From positions 1 to 7,170 of the forward strand of contig DNHM01000558.1 in the NCBI GenBank assembly GCA_003485885.1: a stretch of 7,170 bases of DNA. Direction: 5' to 3'. Position 1 is the stretch's first letter; every line of letters begins with the position of its first letter. The position numbers and the translations under genes were made by a program. This document shows, piece after piece, positions 1 through 4,975 of this stretch. Below the pieces are notes generated by a model that saw only the letters and a program-made list of their open reading frames with translations, was not told where the DNA came from and made no database searches. The DNA is from Acidimicrobiaceae bacterium. GTDB taxonomy: Bacteria > Actinomycetota > Acidimicrobiia > Acidimicrobiales > UBA10347.

Positions 1-1251
1 CAGCTGAAACAGAGCCTCATGACTGCATCTCGTTGCGGGTCGACCGTCGCTGTGCTGTTCGTCGACCTCGATAACTTCAAAGAGGTCAACGACGAACATG
101 GACATCAGGTAGGCGATGCGGTGCTGTGGGCATTCAGCAAGCGTCTTCAGGGTGCCATTCGCGGCAATGATCACGTGGGACGGCTTGGGGGCGATGAATT
201 CCTTGTCATTGCGGAACCGATTGATGGAGCAGCGGAGGCTCATTCAGTAGCCCGACGAATCGCCAACGCAGTCAGCGATCCGATCGAGATTGGTGACAGG
301 ATGATTACCCTCAGCTTGAGTATCGGAATTGCCGTAGCAGACGCAGCATCTGACCTAACTGCGAGCGAGTTACTTCACGACGCTGATCTCGCCGTTTATC
401 GCGCAAAGGAGCTTGGCCGGTCACGAATTGAGCTTTGTGACGAGGCTCTTCTCTTTGAGGTGCAGCAACGCACGATCATCGAGGGATCGCTCCGAACAGC
501 GATCGCCGAAGATGAACTCACGATGTACTACCAACCGATCATCGACGCCAAAACTGCAAAACTGTTATCGCTTGAAGCGCTCATTAGATGGAAAGCTCCC
601 GATGGAGCCTGGATCCCACCTGACTTGTTCATTCCGATCGCCGAACGGAGCGACCTGATTCTTGAACTCGATAACTGGGTCGTGAATCATGTAGTTGACC
701 AACTTGTGAAGTGGACGAACCATCCCGAGCTGGGAGACGTCGCAGTCGCTGTCAATATTTCGGGACGGCACCTCGCTTCGGAAAGTTTCGTCTGCGACAT
801 ACTTGGTCCCCTCCGCGATGCCAAGATCAGCCCAACCCGACTTGTCATTGAGGTCACTGAGGGCGAGTTGCTCGATGACCTTGATTCTGCGGCTCATAAG
901 TTGGAGTTGCTCCGGAACCAATCGATCCGGATCGCTATTGACGATTTCGGCACCGGATACACGTCGCTCGGGCACCTACGAAGCTTGCCACTGGACATCC
1001 TTAAGATCGATAGAACCTTCATTCAGGACAAGTCCGCTGAGTCCCTCGTCAAGCTGATCATCGACATCGGCCACCTTCTCGGTGCCAAGGTGACATCGGA
1101 AGGTATCGAGACTGTGGATCAGGCTGCCCACGTGACCGAACTCGGTAGCGACGCGTTGCAGGGTTATCTCTTCTCGAAACCGATGCCTGCCGAGGTTGTC
1201 GAGCAGATGAGCGTGGTTGCGGAGCCCGAGCACACCCGTTTTGTGAGCTGA
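1..1251 (+). CDS. GGDEF-EAL domain cyclic-di-GMP signalling protein (5' partial)
   Basis: This protein makes and/or breaks down the second messenger cyclic-di-GMP in the cytoplasm or at the membrane face. The frame is open from base 1. The visible part begins inside the GGDEF domain, just before VAVLFVDLDNFKEVND, so the ATG at 19 is internal and the N-terminal part, with any sensor domain, lies outside the window. Numbering from that ATG, GGDEF is at residues 57-61 with an RGND inhibitory I-site (RxxD) at 48-51. A full EAL domain follows (about 150-395). It has EAL at 186-188 and the expected catalytic and metal ligands: N246 (VNIS), E278, the Asp pair 308-309 in DDFGTGY, K329 (KIDRTF), E361 (SEGIET) and Q381 (QGYLFSKP). 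Both domains therefore look competent on motif grounds; which activity dominates cannot be read from sequence. Sampled 60-base lines look lower in GC than the operon on the right. The gene converges with the MFS gene. The domain assignment is very secure. Confidence 0.96.
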   Translation, partial: QLKQSLMTASRCGSTVAVLFVDLDNFKEVNDEHGHQVGDAVLWAFSKRLQGAIRGNDHVGRLGGDEFLVIAEPIDGAAEAHSVARRIANAVSDPIEIGDRMITLSLSIGIAVADAASDLTASELLHDADLAVYRAKELGRSRIELCDEALLFEVQQRTIIEGSLRTAIAEDELTMYYQPIIDAKTAKLLSLEALIRWKAPDGAWIPPDLFIPIAERSDLILELDNWVVNHVVDQLVKWTNHPELGDVAVAVNISGRHLASESFVCDILGPLRDAKISPTRLVIEVTEGELLDDLDSAAHKLELLRNQSIRIAIDDFGTGYTSLGHLRSLPLDILKIDRTFIQDKSAESLVKLIIDIGHLLGAKVTSEGIETVDQAAHVTELGSDALQGYLFSKPMPAEVVEQMSVVAEPEHTRFVS

Positions 1252-1290
1252 CGATGCATGCACAGAGCGATCAGAGTGCCACAGCAAAAC

Positions 1291-1333
1291 GCCGCACAGG
1301 CTGCGATTCGTTGGCCGGCTAGCCAACTGCGGC
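1291..1333. terminator. Possible bidirectional terminator / dyad between convergent genes
   Basis: The gap between the two convergent stop codons holds an inner perfect 6-bp stem, GTTGGC (1310-1315) with GCCAAC (1322-1327), around a 6-base loop. An outer 6-bp stem pairs GCCGCA (1291-1296) with TGCGGC (1328-1333). The right arms are contiguous, while the left arms are separated by a 13-base bulge. There is no T-tract on either strand, so it does not match the classic intrinsic terminator. The terminator role is inferred from position; high-GC actinobacteria often have hairpins without a U-tail. Confidence 0.4.
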
Positions 1334-1338
1334 AGTAG

Positions 1339-2565
1339 TCAGCCGATCCGAAGGAGGCGGAAGCGCATGAGTGCGGTGGTGCCGCTTACTGCCGCGAGAA
1401 CACCGAGCAAGACATAGACGAGGTCAAAGCTGTCTCGCCAGTCGGCAATTACTCCGGCCAGCAGCGCGGCGCTGAACGAGCCGATGCCGTAGATAATGGT
1501 GATCGTTCCGTAGGCTGTGCTGAACGACCGGTCATCGAGGTGGTCGCGCACCGCGGCCGCGGTCAAGATCGGCACCGAGAACGACCCGGCGCCGTACAGT
1601 CCAACGGCGATCGAACTCCACGGTTCGGCATTGATCGTCAACAGCAGCGACGCAGTCACAGAGATCGCTGCCGCGATCGCCAACGCCCGATCACGACCGA
1701 TTCGATCTGACAGCCGGCCCATCAACAGTGGCCCAAAGATCCCGCATACCGCGAACACTGAGAACAAGTTGTTCACGTGTGCCGAGCTAAAGCCGGCGTC
1801 CTCCTTGAGAGCCAAGCCAAGGAACTGTGTCCAGGCGCCAGCGAGCGCAGAGAACGATGTGTAACAAACGACGAGAAGCAGCCATCCAGGAATTGACCGC
1901 AGGGCCCTCGCTGAAAAGAGCGTGCCTCGTTGGCTCTGTTGAACTGTCGCAGTTGGGCGAACCAGCACGAACACGGCGACCAAGATCGCAACGGTCACCG
2001 CAGCCTCGATCCCAAATATTGGGCGCCATGCATCGTCATTGTCAACGATCTTGCGGAACAGCGTGGTGCCCTGACTTAGCAGGAGTAATGCAATACCCAT
2101 CGTCGCGGTGAGCGCCCCGAGCACCGCGCCCCGCCGCGATGCGGGCACGTTCGCTGTGGCTAGGGCGGGCGCCGTAACCCAGATTCCAGCGCCGCCAAAC
2201 CCAGCGAGCCAAACCCCGATACCCAAGACCAAGAACGATGGTGCAATGGCGAGCAGAAAAAGTGCCGCCGCCGAAATAACCAAGCCAGCGCGCATGAGCT
2301 GTATCGGTTCTGCTCGACCCGCGAGCACCGTTACGAATACGACGCCAATGATGTAGCCAGCGAAGTTCGAGCCACCAAGAACGCCTGCTGCGGTATTGGA
2401 ATCGACCAGATCCTGTCGAATCGCTGGCAGAAGAATCGAGATGGTTGATCGGCCGAACATGTGCGATACGACGACACACGTGCAGATAACCGCTGCGACG
2501 ACGAGGACCGGCCTCGTCAGCTTCTCCGCTGCGGCGGATTCACCAACTTGGGTAGGGCCAACCAT
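1339..2565 (-). CDS. MFS transporter, 12 membrane segments
   Basis: This is an integral membrane permease of the major facilitator superfamily that moves a small molecule across the cytoplasmic membrane; the substrate cannot be told. Counting from the ATG at 2583, twelve hydrophobic stretches can be seen, at roughly residues 26-50, 66-89, 97-115, 118-140, 154-172, 190-208, 232-255, 270-288, 300-318, 322-345, 358-380 and 386-406. A hydrophilic middle loop (about 209-231) separates the two six-helix halves. The GRLSDRIGRDRA stretch (289-300), between helices 8 and 9, is a good motif A; the helix 2-3 copy (LAGRAEP) is degenerate. The first helix region (FGRSTISILLPAIRQDL) recalls the YbfB/YjiJ-like group, a weak resemblance. 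Two in-frame ATGs compete. The one at 2565 has AGGA (2575-2578) nine bases upstream; the one at 2583 has only a purine core one base away, so 2565 is preferred and the protein would be 408 rather than 414 residues. It lies 63 bases after the DUF385 gene on the same strand, so co-transcription is plausible. Confidence 0.9.
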   Translation of the reverse strand: MVGPTQVGESAAAEKLTRPVLVVAAVICTCVVVSHMFGRSTISILLPAIRQDLVDSNTAAGVLGGSNFAGYIIGVVFVTVLAGRAEPIQLMRAGLVISAAALFLLAIAPSFLVLGIGVWLAGFGGAGIWVTAPALATANVPASRRGAVLGALTATMGIALLLLSQGTTLFRKIVDNDDAWRPIFGIEAAVTVAILVAVFVLVRPTATVQQSQRGTLFSARALRSIPGWLLLVVCYTSFSALAGAWTQFLGLALKEDAGFSSAHVNNLFSVFAVCGIFGPLLMGRLSDRIGRDRALAIAAAISVTASLLLTINAEPWSSIAVGLYGAGSFSVPILTAAAVRDHLDDRSFSTAYGTITIIYGIGSFSAALLAGVIADWRDSFDLVYVLLGVLAAVSGTTALMRFRLLRIG

Positions 2566-2646
2566 GTGCGCAGATCCTGACATACCTGGCGGACATGGAC
2601 AAGAACGCGGTCGTTTCGACTTGGCCGTTTCGCCTTCGGCCCAGAC

Positions 2647-3188
2647 TCAGGAAGCCGAGGCCGGACCGTCAGCAGCGCCTGAAGGCGTGCAGGCCTGGGC
2701 TGCTACGAGTTCAACCACCGGGATAGTACGGTCCGTCCGAGACTGATACTTGGCGAAGGTCTTGTTCTGGTCTGCGACCCAGGCGAAGACCTCGTCGCGT
2801 TCTTCGCCTGCGAGCACCACCGCTTTCGACGGCACCGGGTCATCGCCGAACTCTGCAATCACGTCAGGGTTCGCGACGAGATTGTGGAACCACGCGGGGT
2901 GCGTCAGCGCTCCACCTTTCGATGCGATGATGTAGATCCGACCATTGCGGTCGAAGAACGCCAGGGGAATAGTCCGGTCGCGTCCAGACCGAGCACCTGT
3001 TGTTGTCAGCAACATCCATGGCACCAACGCAAGGTCGCCGGGCATGTCGCCGCCGTTCGCTCGAAACGCAGCGATGAACGCCTTGTTGTACGCACCGGTG
3101 TCCTTACCGGGCCGGCGTCTGAGCGGATGTCTTCGGCCAGAACGAACCGAATGTAATCGAGTGTCAGTTCCGGTGTCTCTTGCTCCAT
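2647..3188 (-). pseudogene. DUF385/Ddn-family F420(deazaflavin)-dependent oxidoreductase, frameshifted near 3109-3111
   Basis: The family (nitroreductase/deazaflavin-dependent, related to mycobacterial Ddn) binds F420 or flavin and reduces quinones, nitro-compounds or other small molecules. The ATG at 3188 is supported by AAGGGAGG (3202-3195) with a 6-base spacer. It opens MEQETPELTLDYIRFVLAED and runs to about residue 27 (SDAGP), then leaves the frame. The adjacent frame picks up at once with GKDTGAYNKAFIAAFRANGG and carries the rest of the family. Restoring one C on the coding strand (GGG at 3109-3111 on the plus strand read as GGGG) gives a continuous 180-residue protein. On that numbering the core motifs are TTTGARSGRDRTIPL (62-76), ASKGG (89-93), HPAWFHNLVANP (97-108) and YQSRTDRTIPVVEL near the end; 180 residues is close to normal for the family. 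Read as a single frame, the gene would extend to 3636 with an Arg-rich non-homologous N-terminus antisense to the FAD-subunit gene, which is an artefact. Whether the base is missing in the organism or only in the assembly is unknown. Confidence 0.85.
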
Positions 3189-3194
3189 GCCAGG

Positions 3195-3202
3195 CCTCCC
3201 TT
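3195..3202 (-). promoter_or_regulatory. Ribosome binding site deciding the DUF385 gene start
   Basis: The minus strand reads AAGGGAGG six bases before the ATG at 3188. It is one of the best Shine-Dalgarno matches in the window. It fixes the start in a frame different from the one that encodes the rest of the protein, which is the main support for the frameshift. Confidence 0.75.
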
Positions 3203-3447
3203 GAGTAGTTCTTTTTGACCTTATGTCGACGAGTTGGCAGATCTACCATCGTCGCTGCGTCCGAGCTCGCGCCCACAGCAGCGGGGGGCGAAGACAGAAC
3301 GTCCTGCATCGTGATCGTTGGGTAGGAGATGCGACATGTTCCTGAACCTGGCGCGCCCGACATGCGTGAGACCACGCAGCCGTTGATTCTTCTGCACGAG
3401 CCATCTCTGCTGGCGTCAACTTGGTGTCTTCGCGTTGCGTTGGGTAC

Positions 3448-3472
3448 GTTCAATCCACAAACTCTCTTGAAC
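3448..3472. promoter_or_regulatory. Candidate operator dyad GTTCAA-N13-TTGAAC
   Basis: Perfect 6-base inverted arms, GTTCAA (3448-3453) and TTGAAC (3467-3472), are spaced 19 bases centre to centre, about two helical turns. They lie 59 bases before the FAD-subunit start. The right arm is also part of a short tandem, CTTGA-A-CTTGA (3466-3476). Size and position suit a dimeric transcription factor, but no regulator gene is visible here and arms this short can occur by chance. Confidence 0.3.
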
Positions 3473-3485
3473 TTGAGTGAATGTG

Positions 3486-3496
3486 TCGAGCCTCGA
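3486..3496. repeat. Short palindrome TCGAG-C-CTCGA
   Basis: A perfect 5-base inverted repeat with a one-base centre, 24 bases upstream of the operon ribosome binding site. It could be a second operator half or a chance XhoI-like palindrome; nothing else supports a role. Confidence 0.2.
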
Positions 3497-3519
3497 GACC
3501 ACCCCCTTTTAGGAAGCCC

Positions 3520-3525
3520 AGGAGG
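3520..3525 (+). promoter_or_regulatory. Ribosome binding site of the FAD-subunit gene
   Basis: AGGAGG with a 5-base spacer to the ATG at 3531. This is a full consensus match and settles the first start codon of the operon. Confidence 0.8.
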
Positions 3526-3530
3526 CGGCG

Positions 3531-4403
3531 ATGAAGCCGAGCCCCCTCGACTACGTGCGAGCCACGTCGGTCGATCACGCCATCGAGCTGTTGGCCAGCG
3601 ACAACGATGCCAGGCTGCTGGCTGGCGGGCAGTCACTGATGCCCGTGCTCAACCTGCGCTTAGGGGCACCAGAACTGGTCGTCGATATCGGCCGGATCGA
3701 CGAGCTCCGATCACTTGAGTTCGCTGACGGCGATGTTCCCGCAACCCGAGGGGTACTTCGCATCGGAGCGGCAATGACTCAGACCGAGGTGGCAACACAT
3801 CCCGACGTGAACGGCCGCTGGCCGATGCTGGTTGCAGCCATCGCTCAAATCGGCCATCCTCAGATCCGCAACCGCGGCACCGTGTGCGGCAGCCTGGCAC
3901 ACAACGACCCTCAGGCCGAACTGCCAGCGGTCGCGGTAGCACTTGGGGCAACCATGATTGCTCGCTCCGTCCGGGGGGAGCGCTCATTATCTGCAGATGA
4001 CATGTTCCACGGAGCATTTACGACGGCACTCGAAGCCGACGAGATGATAACGGCCGTGGAGTTCCCCGAACCTTCACCAGAACAAGGGTGGTCGTTTCGA
4101 GAGTTCTCCCGTCAGCCGGGCGACTTTGCGACCGCCGGGGTCGCCGCTGTGGTCCGACGCAATGCCGGAAGCATCGAGAGCCGACTCGTCGTTTTCGGCC
4201 TTGGCGGCGGGCCGACGCGGGCAACCCTGATCGAAGAGGCACTCCTCAACGCTGCCGGGCCTGATCTGGAATCGTCAGTGATAGAGCAGTGGGCCGCCAC
4301 GCTTGATCCGGTCGACGATGCACACACCTCGGCCCGTTCGAAAATCCGACATGCTCAAAGGCTTCTGGTCGAAGCCGTGGCAGAAGCTTGGGAGCGCATG
4401 TGA
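3531..4403 (+). CDS. FAD-binding (medium) subunit of a xanthine dehydrogenase/CO-dehydrogenase-family enzyme
   Basis: This subunit carries FAD and passes electrons from the [2Fe-2S] subunit to the final acceptor. At 290 residues it matches the CoxM/CutM size. The PCMH-type FAD domain covers about residues 1-175, with the first FAD motif AGGQSL at 31-36 followed by the usual LNLRL and VVDIGRI. The second motif is IRNRGTVCGSLAHNDP (112-127), with Cys119 where the family commonly has Gly (TxGGS). The C-terminal CO-dehydrogenase flavoprotein domain (about 180-288) includes REFSRQPGDFATAGVAA, a typical family signature. It is the first gene of the operon, and its TGA shares one base with the next start codon (TGATG). 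The family is secure; the substrate is set by the large subunit, not by this one. The name coxM is withheld because the enzyme is probably not a CO dehydrogenase. Confidence 0.94.
   Translation: MKPSPLDYVRATSVDHAIELLASDNDARLLAGGQSLMPVLNLRLGAPELVVDIGRIDELRSLEFADGDVPATRGVLRIGAAMTQTEVATHPDVNGRWPMLVAAIAQIGHPQIRNRGTVCGSLAHNDPQAELPAVAVALGATMIARSVRGERSLSADDMFHGAFTTALEADEMITAVEFPEPSPEQGWSFREFSRQPGDFATAGVAAVVRRNAGSIESRLVVFGLGGGPTRATLIEEALLNAAGPDLESSVIEQWAATLDPVDDAHTSARSKIRHAQRLLVEAVAEAWERM
4390..4394 (+). promoter_or_regulatory. Ribosome binding site of the [2Fe-2S] subunit gene, inside the FAD-subunit gene
   Basis: GGGAG with 8 bases to the ATG at 4403. It favours that ATG over the in-frame TTG at 4388 and GTG at 4400. 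Confidence 0.6.
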
Positions 4404-4975
4404 TGACCGAATCATCGAATCGAACCACACCAGTTCGCCGGGTGTCGTCACCGCCTGCGGCCGAGTCGACCGCCCGGCACAACATCACGGTCGACATCAA
4501 TGGCGAAACCATCGAGGCCGAGGTCGAGTCGAGATTGCTGCTGACCGACTTCCTCCGAGACCGTGTGCAACTGACCGGCACCCACATCGGATGCGAGCAA
4601 GGGTCCTGCGGTGCGTGCACGGTGCTGCTCGATGGTCTCCCCGTGCGGTCCTGTCTCATGCTGGCTCCGCAGGTCGATGGTCGTTCGGTCCGCACGGTCG
4701 AAGGACTCGCTGCGCCCGATGGCGCTCTGAGCCCGATGCAGCAAGCGTTTTGTGACCACCATGGGTTGCAGTGTGGGTTTTGCACGCCTGGCTTTTTGAT
4801 GACGCTGACAAGCCTGGCCGAACGCGAGACCCCGGTCACGCTCAATGAACTCGACCACCATCTCGATAGCTCGTTCTGTCGCTGTACGGGTTACATGAAC
4901 ATTCGGGCCGCCGCCCGACATGCGCTAGGCCTGGCGCATGTCGAGGGCAAGCCAGCACAGGGAGACGGCACATGA
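4403..4975 (+). CDS. [2Fe-2S] (small) subunit of a xanthine dehydrogenase/CO-dehydrogenase-family enzyme
   Basis: This subunit holds two [2Fe-2S] clusters that link the molybdenum centre to FAD. From the ATG at 4403 it is 190 residues. The plant-ferredoxin-like domain has HIGCEQGSCGACTV with C64, C69, C72 and C84 for the distal cluster. The helical C-terminal domain has CGFCTPG (C124, C127) and FCRCTGY (C159, C161) for the proximal cluster. All eight ligands are present. The N-terminus is about 25 residues longer than typical CoxS-type proteins (rich in Ser, Thr, Pro and Arg, up to ITVDINGE). It contains VRR but no hydrophobic stretch, so it is not a convincing Tat or Sec signal. The start overlaps the previous stop by one base and the stop overlaps the next start by four, so translation of the three subunits is probably coupled. 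A later start without the extension cannot be excluded, but no in-frame ATG or good ribosome binding site was seen there. Confidence 0.95.
   Translation: MTESSNRTTPVRRVSSPPAAESTARHNITVDINGETIEAEVESRLLLTDFLRDRVQLTGTHIGCEQGSCGACTVLLDGLPVRSCLMLAPQVDGRSVRTVEGLAAPDGALSPMQQAFCDHHGLQCGFCTPGFLMTLTSLAERETPVTLNELDHHLDSSFCRCTGYMNIRAAARHALGLAHVEGKPAQGDGT
4961..4965 (+). promoter_or_regulatory. Ribosome binding site of the molybdopterin subunit gene
   Basis: GGAGA, six bases before the ATG at 4972, inside the last codons of the small-subunit gene. Together with the ATGA overlap (4972-4975) it fixes the large-subunit start. Confidence 0.6.

Larger units (their letters stand above)
3189..3530. other. Divergent intergenic region between the DUF385 gene and the molybdenum hydroxylase operon
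   Basis: These 342 bases must hold the promoters of both the leftward oxidoreductase/transporter pair and the rightward operon. Open frames crossing it on either strand show no recognisable protein and no ribosome binding site. No convincing -35/-10 pair was found for either direction. The region contains a spaced dyad (3448-3472), a small palindrome (3486-3496) and the operon ribosome binding site (3520-3525). No riboswitch or RNA gene was recognised. Confidence 0.6.

Noticed and set aside
565..975. 136-residue minus-strand frame inside the GGDEF-EAL gene
   Set aside because: It is fully antisense to the EAL domain, whose catalytic motifs are all intact, and shows no domain of its own.
3467..3495. 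TTGAAC as a -35 box for the hydroxylase operon
   Set aside because: At 16-18 bases downstream there is no TATAAT-like sequence (the stretch reads GAGCCTCGAG), so the promoter cannot be supported.
3189..3636. Long N-terminal extension of the DUF385 frame up to 3636 (329 residues in total)
   Set aside because: The extra residues are Arg-, Ser- and Pro-rich and show no family features. They run antisense into the FAD-subunit gene and ignore the strong ribosome binding site at 3195-3202. A frameshift explains the data better.
3329..3718. 129-residue plus-strand frame starting in the divergent intergenic region
   Set aside because: It has no plausible ribosome binding site, an Arg/Pro-rich composition and no recognisable domain, and it overlaps the well-supported FAD-subunit gene out of frame.
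4418..4460. VRR in the small-subunit N-terminus as a twin-arginine export signal
   Set aside because: There is no hydrophobic segment or signal peptidase site after it, and enzymes of this family are normally cytoplasmic or held at the inner face of the membrane.
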